DNA of 29,853 nucleotides, from positions 1 to 29,853 of IMG/VR virus record IMGVR_UViG_3300033153_004782, one strand, 5' to 3'. This DNA comes from a virus. This document shows, piece by piece, positions 1-6,118 of the stretch (within the stretch, counting starts at the first letter, position 1; the number at the start of each line of letters is the position of its first letter). The translations under genes were made by a program, and so were the position numbers. Under the pieces are notes generated by a model. It made no database searches, was not told the DNA's origin, and saw nothing but the letters and a program-made list of their open reading frames with translations.

Positions 1-323
1 TCGATTTTAGTTTTTAAGTATGCTTTTAATGTAGGGACTGGGATCATTTCTTTTACCATTTTAAAGTCAGGTGTTCCCCTTAACGAATTTATAAAAGTGG
101 GTAGTACCCCAGCCGGGACAGAGGGGTATACACTGCGGGCAAGTATAAAATTGCCTACTCCCTCGATGTGACCTGTAGAGCTTTTACCTTCCTCTACTAA
201 GTAATCCATTAGTTCGGATTCTCTGTTTTTGATTGTGTTGTTTAACTCTTTTGTTTCTTGGGCGAGACTAGTCTTTTTTAATTTAAGCTCGTATATCTCC
301 GTCGCCATTTCAACTTCATTCAT
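1..323 (-). CDS. coiled-coil phage protein, C-terminus cut by window edge
   Basis: At least 107 residues read leftwards from an ATG at 323 and run off the left edge. An SD-like GGAG lies about 9 bases upstream. Residues 5-50 are rich in K, E, L and N and look like an alpha-helical coiled coil. A segment near residues 50-66 (EGKSSTGHIEGVGNFILARS) looks like short beta strands around glycines. This arrangement, a short coiled coil followed by a small beta unit, is common in early phage proteins of unknown role next to recombination or helicase genes; I cannot name the family. It has its own candidate promoter (361-389), and its start codon lies in one arm of a 14-bp inverted repeat (315-372). 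It follows the helicase gene in the same direction. Confidence 0.75.
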   Translation of the reverse strand, partial: MNEVEMATEIYELKLKKTSLAQETKELNNTIKNRESELMDYLVEEGKSSTGHIEGVGNFILARSVYPSVPAGVLPTFINSLRGTPDFKMVKEMIPVPTLKAYLKTKI

Positions 324-372
324 TGTGTTTTCTCCGTAAATTAATGATTAGTGAAGTCACACAATGAATGAA
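315..372 (-). promoter_or_regulatory. 14-bp perfect inverted repeat enclosing SD and start codon
   Basis: TTCATTCATTGTGT at 315-328 is exactly complementary to ACACAATGAATGAA at 359-372, with 30 bases between. In the leftward transcript the second arm contains the ATG of the gene starting at 323, and the loop holds its SD. The structure could hide the start codon, or the DNA repeat could be an operator overlapping the candidate promoter. Confidence 0.6.
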
Positions 373-389
373 TTGATTTCATAAGTCAA
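361..389 (-). promoter_or_regulatory. candidate sigma70-like promoter with TGATTTCA operator
   Basis: On the minus strand: -35 TTGACT (389-384), a 17-base spacer, -10 CATTGT (366-361). The spacer contains TGATTTCA (plus-strand 374-381), the motif that recurs in the cassettes at 11-13.5 kb. The -10 is weak, so the call rests on geometry plus the shared motif. Confidence 0.45.
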
Positions 390-390
390 G

Positions 391-1848
391 CTATTTTAGA
401 AAGTTTTTTACTTTCAGAAGTGCATTACTTAAGCATTCTTTATTATCAAGTGATTCAAGGACATTTTCCTCTAAGCTACCAGGGCAAACTAGGTCGATAG
501 AGTTAATAGTTTTGTGCATCTCGGAGCCTTTTCTGTGATTTCTAGCAAGCCCCTGGAGCCTATGTTCAAGACTAAAATTCCTACTAAACCAGATCGAAGT
601 GCTAGCCTCTATCAGATTGACCCCAGTACCGCCCGCCTGGGGGCTGGCTATCAATACCCTTATATCGCCCTTAGTAAATTCTTCCAGGTCAGAAGCCCTC
701 TTTTTGGGGTTCTGACCGCCTACTAAGAATCCATAAGAAATTTTTAACTTATCACAAAGATTAGATATCATTTTGTAGTTCTGTTTAAACGTGGCCCAGA
801 TAATTATCTTGCCTTCTCTATCTTGCAAGATATCTTTTAGCCCGTCAATCCGAGGATTCTTTTTAAATATAACATCTTCCCCATCGTCGGTAGTGACAAA
901 ACCAGAAACAATTTGAAGCAATCTAAGTGCTTTCGTCAAAGCTATTTTAGCTACTGCCGGTTTTAACTCCCCAGTTTCTACTTGCTCTACGTAAGATATA
1001 AAATGAGCTTTCATCTCTTTATAAGCTTTTGATTGCTCTGGACTCATATCTACAAATAAACTTTGTTTGATAAGTGGCGGCAAGGTTAGAGCTTCGTCTT
1101 TTCTTACTCTATCTGCACAAGTATAAATTTTTTCGTTAATCGCTTCCAAAGCTCCCATGCGTAGCACAAAATCGGGGAAGTGTTTATCTGAGGGCATACC
1201 CGCATTTTTATCCATATAGTATAGATTTCTAAACGCATAGAAATTAGCACCGAACCTTTCGCCGCCGTCTAGTATTCTATACTGGCTCCAAATATCGGAC
1301 GCGGTATTGAGTATCGGCGTACCAGTCAAAATATATCTGTAGTGTATTTTGTCGGACATTCTTATTAACATTTTTGTAGTGTTAGAATTGTGTGTTTTTG
1401 CTCTGTGTGATTCGTCTAATATCAAAACCTCAAAGCCTAATTTTTTTAGCTTTCTAAGAGGTTTTTTCTTGGTACCTACTTCGTCCCAAAATAACCCATC
1501 CATGTGCAAGGCTTCATAATTGGTTATAAAGATAAGTGCCTCGGACTCTTCGATATCTTTCATCCGCTGTTTTTTAGTACCTTGGAGCTTATGTACGTAC
1601 TTGCCGCATTTACTCCACTGATCTATTTCCCTAGCCCAGTTATCGACTACAATCGCCGGGCAGAAAATAAGAGTCTTTAAAGGCTTTCTATGCTTAAGAA
1701 AAAGATTTCTTAGGATAGTGATAGTGGTTAGGGTTTTTCCGGTGCCTTGTTCGTGGAACAGCCCGCGGTAGGGCAAGCCCCCTTTTATAGCTTTCTCGGT
1801 AGAGTTCGTTTGGTGGGGGTAGTGCTCTGGGGGTATTATTAAATCCAT
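391..1848 (-). CDS. SNF2-type superfamily 2 DNA helicase/ATPase
   Basis: A 485-residue protein with both RecA-like lobes. Walker A GTGKT is at residues 35-39, the DESH box (motif II) near 146-149 and motif III LTGTP near 172-176. The C-terminal lobe has the motif V-like AGGTGVNL and a motif VI of the form LQGLARNHRKG, matching the Q..AR.HR.G of SNF2 proteins. Such phage enzymes translocate on double-stranded DNA and act in replication, recombination or remodelling; the exact role is not shown. There is no attached nuclease or primase domain. GGAG about 13 bases upstream supports the start. The first 155 bases are also open in another frame, as the tail of the upstream 180-residue reading frame. 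It is probably transcribed with that gene from the promoter at 2271-2299. Confidence 0.93.
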   Translation of the reverse strand: MDLIIPPEHYPHQTNSTEKAIKGGLPYRGLFHEQGTGKTLTTITILRNLFLKHRKPLKTLIFCPAIVVDNWAREIDQWSKCGKYVHKLQGTKKQRMKDIEESEALIFITNYEALHMDGLFWDEVGTKKKPLRKLKKLGFEVLILDESHRAKTHNSNTTKMLIRMSDKIHYRYILTGTPILNTASDIWSQYRILDGGERFGANFYAFRNLYYMDKNAGMPSDKHFPDFVLRMGALEAINEKIYTCADRVRKDEALTLPPLIKQSLFVDMSPEQSKAYKEMKAHFISYVEQVETGELKPAVAKIALTKALRLLQIVSGFVTTDDGEDVIFKKNPRIDGLKDILQDREGKIIIWATFKQNYKMISNLCDKLKISYGFLVGGQNPKKRASDLEEFTKGDIRVLIASPQAGGTGVNLIEASTSIWFSRNFSLEHRLQGLARNHRKGSEMHKTINSIDLVCPGSLEENVLESLDNKECLSNALLKVKNFLK

Positions 1849-2236
1849 TTAATTTAATCTCCAATTTGTCGAAAATTTTAGAAACACTTTTCTTGAAAAA
1901 CTTAACTACTTTCTCTGCTACTTTCTCTGCTACTTTTTTAACCACGTTGAAAAGTTCGTTTAAGATCTCTACCACTGGGATCTCAAAAGAGACTACTTCT
2001 GGAAGGTCGCTATCAGTTGGGAAAGGAATCTCTTCGATAGTATCTTCTGAGTAGTTATCAAAATAATCAGCAAAATCACTATCAGCATTTTTCTCGAAAA
2101 GTGTTTCCTCTTTAGCCAGAATCAAAGCATCAACCTCGGAAGGAACATACTCTTTTCCACCGGCTGAGATATAATCCCAGTTTTGTAATTCTATCAAGAA
2201 GTCGAGAGATAAGAATTTTGATGGTGAAAGTTGCAT
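1694..2236 (-). CDS. unknown acidic/amphipathic protein overlapping the helicase gene
   Basis: 180 residues starting at an ATG at 2236 with an upstream AGGAAAA SD-like stretch and a promoter just beyond. Residues 1-90 are acidic and without recognisable motif. Residues about 92-125 form a strongly amphipathic, Lys/Val-rich helix with the duplicated unit VAEKVAEKV, encoded by a 12-bp tandem repeat at 1906-1929. The last 51 residues are read from DNA that encodes the helicase N-terminus including the Walker A motif, in a different frame, and are rich in R, P and H. Either the protein truly ends there (overprinting), or the tail is incidental, or ribosomes shift frame into the helicase. I recognise no family. 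Confidence 0.6.
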   Translation of the reverse strand: MQLSPSKFLSLDFLIELQNWDYISAGGKEYVPSEVDALILAKEETLFEKNADSDFADYFDNYSEDTIEEIPFPTDSDLPEVVSFEIPVVEILNELFNVVKKVAEKVAEKVVKFFKKSVSKIFDKLEIKLNGFNNTPRALPPPNELYRESYKRGLALPRAVPRTRHRKNPNHYHYPKKSFS

Positions 2237-2270
2237 TTTGTTTTCCTGGGTTCAAGTTTCTGACAACCCT

Positions 2271-2299
2271 TTTATCTCATAATGATTTCACAATTGCAA
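2271..2299 (-). promoter_or_regulatory. candidate promoter with TGATTTCA operator upstream of the 180-aa/helicase unit
   Basis: Minus strand: -35 TTGCAA (2299-2294), 17-base spacer, -10 GATAAA (2276-2271). TGATTTCA (plus-strand 2283-2290) lies in the spacer, as in the accessory cassettes. A weak hairpin, ATTGC/GCAAT, overlaps the stop of the preceding gene just upstream. Confidence 0.5.
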
Positions 2300-2304
2300 G
2301 CTTT

Positions 2305-2499
2305 TTAGCAATCTTTTTTTAATTTATTTTTAGTCCTTTGTTGCCCACAATCTGAACAGGACGTGAAAGCTCCAGGCATATCTACTTTTCTTAAAAATTC
2401 TTCACAATATTTGCACGTTGTCTTTTTCTTAAAAGATCTATTGTAGCCGTCCATATATTTTTTATTGTCAAACTTACTTTGCGGTAGTCTTTTATTCAT
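2305..2499 (-). CDS. small zinc-ribbon protein
   Basis: A 64-residue basic protein. Residues 29-32 carry CKYC and residues 48-51 carry CSDC, giving a Cys4 zinc-ribbon pattern with about 15 residues between the knuckles. Both flanks are rich in Lys. It begins in an ATGA overlap with the preceding gene, so it is probably translated by coupling. Cys4 ribbons of this size in phages usually bind nucleic acid or protein partners; no specific role can be assigned. Last gene of the long leftward run before the promoter at 2271-2299. Confidence 0.75.
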   Translation of the reverse strand: MNKRLPQSKFDNKKYMDGYNRSFKKKTTCKYCEEFLRKVDMPGAFTSCSDCGQQRTKNKLKKDC

Positions 2500-2759
2500 A
2501 ATTTCCCCAGTCTTTCTAATTCTTGTCTAACTTCCTCGGTAATTAAATGCCCTGCTTTTGGGTGTATCAATATTTTATCCGGCTTTAGCCCCGCGATATA
2601 TCTTACATCAAAAGGATTTCTAAAAATAATATGTTCCCCCGGTGTTTTGATCTCTCGAAGTGTTCCGCAATTGTGAGTGATAGCCGCTTGCTTTATATCT
2701 ATGTCTGCTAGATATTCTGCCCTGTTTTTATGTAAGCATATAACAAGCGTTATGGCCAT
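2496..2759 (-). CDS. hypothetical early phage protein
   Basis: An 87-residue protein with alternating beta and helix patterns: a hydrophobic first strand (ITLVICLH), a central PGEHIIFRNP turn, another strand (DKILIHPKAG), and a charged C-terminal helix (EEVRQELERLGKL). The look is of a small alpha/beta domain. No catalytic motif is seen. It overlaps the upstream gene by 10 bases and the downstream gene by 4, as expected for a tightly packed early operon. Confidence 0.7.
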   Translation of the reverse strand: MAITLVICLHKNRAEYLADIDIKQAAITHNCGTLREIKTPGEHIIFRNPFDVRYIAGLKPDKILIHPKAGHLITEEVRQELERLGKL

Positions 2760-3022
2760 TCTTCTAATGCCTTTCTAGCAATCTTAAAAGCATCACACAA
2801 TCTAAAAATAGGATAGCTTGGCTCATCTTCCATTCCAACAATAGCCTCCAAAGCTTCTTTGTATTTTTGTTCTTTATTAATATTTTCTGCTTCATATTTA
2901 CCGCATACATCTTGCGACTGAACCCTTATATCTAACAGATCACAATAATCATCACACAGCTCTGTGTTGTACCTATAATAAATACACTTACTACATTCGG
3001 TGTATTTTTGTTCTTTAGTCAT
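2750..3022 (-). CDS. small Cys-rich protein (Cys4-type knuckle) with C-terminal helix
   Basis: 90 residues. The first 45 carry CSKC followed by further cysteines in ELCDDYCD and DVCGKYE, a compact metal-binding pattern seen in many short phage proteins. A second half, from about residue 50, is helical (EALEAIVG..., FKIARKALEEW). The N-terminal half resembles the 51-residue protein at 4165-4320 in cysteine spacing (C-x2-C, a loop, then a late C followed by x-x-Y), so the two may be related. It starts in an ATGA overlap with the upstream gene. Confidence 0.7.
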   Translation of the reverse strand: MTKEQKYTECSKCIYYRYNTELCDDYCDLLDIRVQSQDVCGKYEAENINKEQKYKEALEAIVGMEDEPSYPIFRLCDAFKIARKALEEWP

Positions 3023-3231
3023 AAGTCTAACTCCCTAGCCATAAATTCTATTCCATCTAAATAGCCTTCCATGTAGCCTTTGATATGCTTAAATTCTCTA
3101 TCAAATTTAGAACAACCTACCGCAGTACGCAAACACTGATAAGAATTTTGCATACTGTTTCTTGTCTCTGTCCACGGTGGGCTCTCTTCAGGACATGCCT
3201 CGGACTTTTCACCTGTTCTATCGCCTATCAT
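3019..3231 (-). CDS. hypothetical protein, 70 residues
   Basis: The reading frame is open to a TTG at 3291, but that site has no SD. The ATG at 3231 follows AAAGGGGAGAAG, so I chose it, giving 70 residues beginning MIGDRTGEK. The protein holds two or three Cys (near residues 13, 33 and 40) and a C-terminal helix with Gly-Tyr-Met repeats (HIKGYMEGYLDGIEFM). No family recognised. It overlaps the next gene by an ATGA. Confidence 0.55.
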   Translation of the reverse strand: MIGDRTGEKSEACPEESPPWTETRNSMQNSYQCLRTAVGCSKFDREFKHIKGYMEGYLDGIEFMARELDL

Positions 3232-3339
3232 CTTCTCCCCTTTATAAACTGGCTTATTTTTCTCATCGTCATGAAACGGCTGTGAGTCCAAGAAGCTATC
3301 TTGAAGTCAAATTAAGACCTAGCCAAAGCCACCAGAATG

Positions 3340-3501
3340 TTATCGTATAAATGGTCTTAATACATATATTTGAAATGGTTTCTTGAGCATCTTTTTTTTA
3401 TTATTACACCAGTGCCTATTTTTGGTAAAACTCCACTTGTTCCCTGATGTTATTTGCCAATGCCAACACATAAACCTTATATTTAGAACTAAGTTACTCA
3501 T
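3340..3501 (-). CDS. small Trp/Lys-rich hypothetical protein
   Basis: A 53-residue reading frame starting at an ATG at 3501. GGAGG lies 7 bases upstream, inside the preceding 13-codon frame, and start and stop overlap as ATGA, which is good evidence of coupled translation. The product has four Trp, two Cys and a basic C-terminal half (KKKMLKKP). No domain is recognisable. Short length limits confidence. Confidence 0.45.
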   Translation of the reverse strand: MSNLVLNIRFMCWHWQITSGNKWSFTKNRHWCNNKKKMLKKPFQIYVLRPFIR

Positions 3502-3539
3502 TCCCCAACCTCCACGCCAGTATGTTTACTTATCCACAT
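3498..3539 (-). CDS. 13-codon leader peptide frame
   Basis: ATG at 3539 follows an SD-like AAAGGAG by 8 bases; the frame encodes MWISKHTGVEVGE and ends in an ATGA overlap with the 53-residue frame. The peptide itself has no recognisable feature. Its likely purpose is translational coupling. Confidence 0.35.
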   Translation of the reverse strand: MWISKHTGVEVGE

Positions 3540-3566
3540 TTTTAGTCTCCTTTGTTTGTGGTTGTT

Positions 3567-3650
3567 TTAGCAATTTGCAGCACAGACAAGAAAGCCCATG
3601 CAAAAGAAAATAGTTGCTATTAGTATATTGACAGCTATGTCTAATATCAT
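3567..3650 (-). CDS. 27-residue single-span membrane peptide
   Basis: Starts in an ATGA overlap with the Lar-like gene (SD TTGGAG just before) and encodes a peptide that is almost entirely one hydrophobic helix (NILIATIFFCMGFLVCAA). It would insert in the inner membrane. Small membrane peptides in early phage operons often modulate host functions, but nothing here shows which. Confidence 0.5.
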   Translation of the reverse strand: MILDIAVNILIATIFFCMGFLVCAANC

Positions 3651-3949
3651 TCTCCAAACTCCTTTATATGTTCATATATCAACCCGCTAATATCACCATG
3701 AAGCCTACCAAAATCAGACCAATCACAGGTTACTGCAAGTAACCTTATTTTAATATTCAACCGCCCAATCTCAATAAGGCTGGCATCTTCTTTGGTATGG
3801 GTTCTTTGGTTCCATGATTTAAAGACAGCTTCTTTGTTTTCATCGGGAGCTAAGCACTCAATGTCCCTACAGAATATCCAGTGAGTACCATCTGAGCTGT
3901 CGCACCCTGCGTCACCTCCACAGTGTGGGCAATTTTTTAGTTTAGTCAT
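3647..3949 (-). CDS. Lar-like restriction alleviation family protein
   Basis: 100 residues. The first half matches the Lar-family zinc ribbon: LKNCPHCGGDA at residues 4-14, HWIFCRDIEC in the middle, and EAVFKSWNQR at about 40-49, the usual 'EA...WN.R' end of the domain. Lar of the Rac prophage relieves type I restriction by modulating EcoKI; many phage homologues are untested. The second half (about 50-100) is a predicted alpha-helical extension (SLIEIGRLNIKIRLLAV) not needed for the family and has no motif. Overlaps the upstream gene by 4 bases. The domain call is strong; the anti-restriction role is inference. Confidence 0.75.
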   Translation of the reverse strand: MTKLKNCPHCGGDAGCDSSDGTHWIFCRDIECLAPDENKEAVFKSWNQRTHTKEDASLIEIGRLNIKIRLLAVTCDWSDFGRLHGDISGLIYEHIKEFGE

Positions 3950-4152
3950 AACTGCCCAGTCCTTTTTAAATATTTAAAATGTCCCTTAGAAAAACAACCT
4001 TTTGCCCACTTGTAGTATGACTGCTTGGGAGTACTTACTATTATCATCTTGCCCTTGTTAGCAGTCTCCAGAACACCAACACGCTTATACAGCTTAGCCA
4101 ATACTTTTGGGTCCAGATCGTTTAGTTCGTCTATGTATATTTGTTCATTCAT
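3946..4152 (-). CDS. hypothetical basic protein, 68 residues
   Basis: 68 residues: an acidic N-terminus (IYIDELNDLDPKVLAKLYKR, probably a helix), then a strand-like GKMIIVSTP and a basic C-terminus with YYKWAKGCFSKGHFKYLKR. No family recognised. It stops in an ATGA overlap with the Lar-like gene and starts 12 bases after the stop of the preceding small gene. Confidence 0.65.
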   Translation of the reverse strand: MNEQIYIDELNDLDPKVLAKLYKRVGVLETANKGKMIIVSTPKQSYYKWAKGCFSKGHFKYLKRTGQL

Positions 4153-4164
4153 CTCACACTCTTA

Positions 4165-4320
4165 TTAGTTATTTTCTTTAAAAACCTCAGAATAATCAAC
4201 ATATTCATCACATGCTTCATCTGCTGTAGATACTGGCCTTGGTGTACTTAGCTTGCACACAAACCAACCATGCGCATAGTCACCAAACTTGCAATGTTCA
4301 CATGTTTTAAGTTCAGTCAT
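4165..4320 (-). CDS. 51-residue Cys-rich protein
   Basis: Starts at ATG 4320, overlapping the upstream gene by 8 bases. The pattern CEHC at residues 7-10, then WFVCKL and ACDEYVDY, places four cysteines in a compact metal-binding arrangement like that in the first half of the 2750-3022 product. Probably a tiny zinc-binding domain. No specific role. Confidence 0.65.
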   Translation of the reverse strand: MTELKTCEHCKFGDYAHGWFVCKLSTPRPVSTADEACDEYVDYSEVFKENN

Positions 4321-4702
4321 TTTCTTTTAGCCACGCATCATAGTCAGTTTTAAATCGAGAGACATTCATTTGAAATTTACGATTAGATATCGCCATCCTC
4401 CCTATTTCTTGCTTCAGTCCTTTGTTTTCTTCATACAATCGACTGTTAGAAGCTTTTAAATTAATAATAATCTCTTTGTAGTTAATGCCCATACTTATTT
4501 TTGTTTCGTCTAACACTACCCAGTTATCTACTTCTTCAACATCTACTTCGGAAAGCTCTATCTCTTCCTCGTCGTTAAACGCCCATCCATTTGTGGTGTG
4601 GCACCAACTAATATAATCACCGTCTGCCCAATCTTTATGGCGTATCTTTAGATCGAGGTTGTTTCTTGCTTCATATAGAAGCTGGTAGCTTGTTTTGTTC
4701 AT
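4313..4702 (-). CDS. small early protein; N-terminal part faintly like DUF2829/Tad2-type domains
   Basis: 129 residues. Residues 1-66 have the order helix, KIRHKDW, a DYISW strand, an acidic loop and a DNWVVLDE end. DUF2829-type proteins, which include the anti-Thoeris protein Tad2, share the general form 'A...G.kvrR..W......(Y)I.......(D)W', so a distant link is possible but unproven. Residues 70-129 form a separate coiled coil (IIINLKASNSRLYEENKGLKQ) that those proteins usually lack. The gene overlaps the exported-protein gene upstream by 4 bases. A safer description is a small early protein with an SH3-like N-terminal half. Confidence 0.5.
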   Translation of the reverse strand: MNKTSYQLLYEARNNLDLKIRHKDWADGDYISWCHTTNGWAFNDEEEIELSEVDVEEVDNWVVLDETKISMGINYKEIIINLKASNSRLYEENKGLKQEIGRMAISNRKFQMNVSRFKTDYDAWLKEND

Positions 4703-5073
4703 TTAAAAAAAGCCCTCTCTATGTCTACCATATAGACATTACCGTTTAACACATACCCAAGGCATACGATTAAACTATTTTTTGTGGGGTAGCTTTCTAC
4801 AGGTACAAAGATCTTTTCTACTTCTTTGAAAGTTCTCTCAAAACCTCTGTATAGTTCAGCGTTATAAAAATCATCCTCACCGGCTTCAAACTCATACCAA
4901 GTGCTATCACTATACAAATGAAACTCACCGGCTATATCGGCCCCTAGGAAGACTATGCCAGTATTTCCTACGTGGTCGGGGGCTATGTTTATTGTAACCT
5001 CTACGCCTGTTATATATTGTGCAGTTGCTTGGGCTGGAGTAAAAAATAATAATGCTAAAAATAATGCTTTCAT
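4699..5073 (-). CDS. predicted exported protein with N-terminal signal peptide
   Basis: 124 residues. MKALFLALLFFTPAQATAQ is a typical short Sec signal peptide, with a likely signal peptidase I site after ATA or AQA near residues 17-19; there is no lipobox Cys. The remaining ~105 residues look mostly beta (VEVTINIAP, GIVFLGADIAGEF, STWYEFEAGE, NSLIVCLGYVL). An early gene product sent to the periplasm could act in superinfection exclusion or envelope modification, but nothing in the sequence identifies the role. It starts 6 bases from the end of the upstream gene. Confidence 0.65.
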   Translation of the reverse strand: MKALFLALLFFTPAQATAQYITGVEVTINIAPDHVGNTGIVFLGADIAGEFHLYSDSTWYEFEAGEDDFYNAELYRGFERTFKEVEKIFVPVESYPTKNSLIVCLGYVLNGNVYMVDIERAFFK

Positions 5074-5079
5074 CTAAAC

Positions 5080-5376
5080 CTATTCCTTTTCAAAAGTGTA
5101 ATCTTTGTTAAATGTAACTACATCCACAAAGGTTATTGTTTTTGTTTCTATGTTATTTACAAACCAGCCTTGGCCCCTACATGTTTCTTTGACATCACAA
5201 AATATATAAGGGTAGAGCAATATCCAAAAGGTATCTTTTGCACCTTGCTCTTTGGGGTACTTAAAAACATCACACGCATTTTTTAACCAGGCCGGACTTT
5301 GAGAAAAAGATTTTTCTTCGCCATCCCAAAACCAGGCCGCCATAGCTTGCTTATTTGTTTTGAATACTCTAGGCAT
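5080..5376 (-). CDS. small phage protein of the 'KKP.vveA.qw.g' type
   Basis: 98 residues. The beginning (RVFKTNKQAMAAWFWDG) matches the usual opening of a widespread phage family with the form 'KxRKKPvvieAxqwtG', and the end (GWFVNNIETKTITFVDVV...YTFE) matches its usual 'GDwivkgvkGe...pdiFe.tYe' close. The family is common among phages and has no established function that I know of. The middle carries three Cys. It overlaps the Tad1-like gene by 8 bases, so the two are likely co-translated. Confidence 0.6.
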   Translation of the reverse strand: MPRVFKTNKQAMAAWFWDGEEKSFSQSPAWLKNACDVFKYPKEQGAKDTFWILLYPYIFCDVKETCRGQGWFVNNIETKTITFVDVVTFNKDYTFEKE

Positions 5377-5758
5377 TGCTAGTGCCTTCTACGCCTCTTG
5401 ATTCTCGGTCAACCCTACGCTTCAATGACCACAGCAATGCCTCGTCAAGCTTTGTAATTACCATTGCATTTTCACGACAAGGAAACTTCTTATTTAAACC
5501 CTCAACAATAATCTTCGCAGCTTCGATAAGAGTATCTACCTGGCAACCATTAACACCATTCTCTTTTATGGGGCCGTCTTGGATCTTAAAACTAATCATG
5601 TTTTTGTCGTGGGTAATATGAATAGGAAAGTCTTTTCTGTATCCGTCAAACTTATCCCAATCATTATTGTTTTCTGCTAAGAATAGATTCCTATCTTCCT
5701 CAGTCAATACCTTAAAACCACCAATTTTTGTTAAGCCTTTTAATGTTTCTAATGCCAT
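5369..5758 (-). CDS. Tad1/Acb2-like protein, candidate cyclic-nucleotide sponge
   Basis: 129 residues from ATG 5758, chosen because AAGGAG lies 10 bases upstream; the frame is open further only into the tRNA-like element. Residues 40-73 are beta-rich with a conserved GPI.E.GVNGCQVD block. Residues 76-125 form the helical hairpin (IVEGLNKKFPCREN then ITKLDEALLW), ending RESRGVEGT. This fits what I recall of the Acb2/Tad1 hairpin-domain family: Tad1 binds the signal molecules of Thoeris, and Acb2 binds the cyclic nucleotides of CBASS. The N-terminal part plus hairpin fits Tad1 better than the shorter Acb2. Family placement is from memory, and which ligand it binds, if any, is unknown. It sits 24 bases after the 3' end of a tRNA-like element. 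Confidence 0.68.
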   Translation of the reverse strand: MALETLKGLTKIGGFKVLTEEDRNLFLAENNNDWDKFDGYRKDFPIHITHDKNMISFKIQDGPIKENGVNGCQVDTLIEAAKIIVEGLNKKFPCRENAMVITKLDEALLWSLKRRVDRESRGVEGTSNA

Positions 5759-5782
5759 TCTCTCAATCTCCTTTTTGTTTAG

Positions 5783-5861
5783 TGGCGGGGGAGGGTGGAC
5801 TTGAACCACCAACCTACCAGGTTAGCTACTTCCTGATGTTCTATCTTGAACTACTCACCCC
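5783..5861 (-). tRNA. degenerate tRNA-like element 1
   Basis: Read on the minus strand (79 bases). The 3' end is encoded CCA (5785-5783) after a G. The T arm is perfect: stem GGTGG/CCACC around loop TTCAAGT. The acceptor stem GGGG(T)GAG/CTCCCCC pairs over 7 bp if one T is bulged. The D-like hairpin is GTTC-AAGATA-GAAC, with no GG in its loop. The central arm ATCAGG/CCTGGT has a 10-base loop (12 if only 5 bp pair) instead of 7, so no anticodon can be assigned. Either a decayed tRNA gene or a tRNA-like RNA with another purpose. A 129-residue gene follows 24 bases downstream. Confidence 0.5.
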
Positions 5862-5864
5862 TTT

Positions 5865-5926
5865 TAAAAAAATGGGCTGGTCGCTCCACGACCATTTAAA
5901 AAAACCTCCCGCCCTTCTTAGGGGGC
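5865..5926 (-). terminator. two hairpins each followed by T7, candidate leftward terminators
   Basis: On the minus strand, GCCC/GGGC (5926-5911) is followed six bases later by T7 (5904-5898). Then TGGTCG-TGGAG-CGACCA (5894-5878) is followed five bases later by T7 (5872-5866). Both are imperfectly spaced for intrinsic terminators. If active they would limit expression of the downstream early genes, or act as processing or antitermination sites ahead of tRNA-like element 1. Confidence 0.4.
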
Positions 5927-5951
5927 TAGGCACGAATTTCACCCGCTTTAT

Positions 5952-6092
5952 TTAAGCTATGATTGCCACCTCGGGATCGGTATTAACGTCTTCAATGTTA
6001 GCTAATACTCTCTTCATCTCTTCGTCAAATAGTTCACCAGCCGCCCCGCGACCGATAGAATCTAAACCAACCTTCTCATACTTTTTTTGCAT
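5952..6092 (-). CDS. 46-residue protein, possibly a shortened 'replication terminator protein' family member
   Basis: ATG at 6092 follows AGAGG by five bases. The product, 46 residues, contains GRGAAGELFDEEMKRVLANI followed by EDVNTDPE. This matches the usual N-terminal half of a phage family often labelled replication terminator protein, with the pattern 'l..GA..E.f..e...vl.Ni.DpNTdp...R.i'. In the family a beta-rich half of about 50 residues follows; here the frame stops six residues after NTDP. It is therefore a truncated or minimal version. It lies between a membrane protein gene and the hairpins at 5865-5926. Confidence 0.5.
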   Translation of the reverse strand: MQKKYEKVGLDSIGRGAAGELFDEEMKRVLANIEDVNTDPEVAIIA

Positions 6093-6118
6093 ACTCACCT
6101 CTTTGTTAAAATATTAAA

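Noticed and set aside
3085-3613. Plus-strand frames of 60-76 residues in 3.1-3.6 kb
   Set aside because: They are antisense to a tightly overlapping minus-strand operon and lack SDs.
5728-5955. Plus-strand frame encoding GEGGLEPPTYQ
   Set aside because: This is the familiar false peptide from reading a tRNA T arm in the wrong sense; it runs across tRNA-like element 1.
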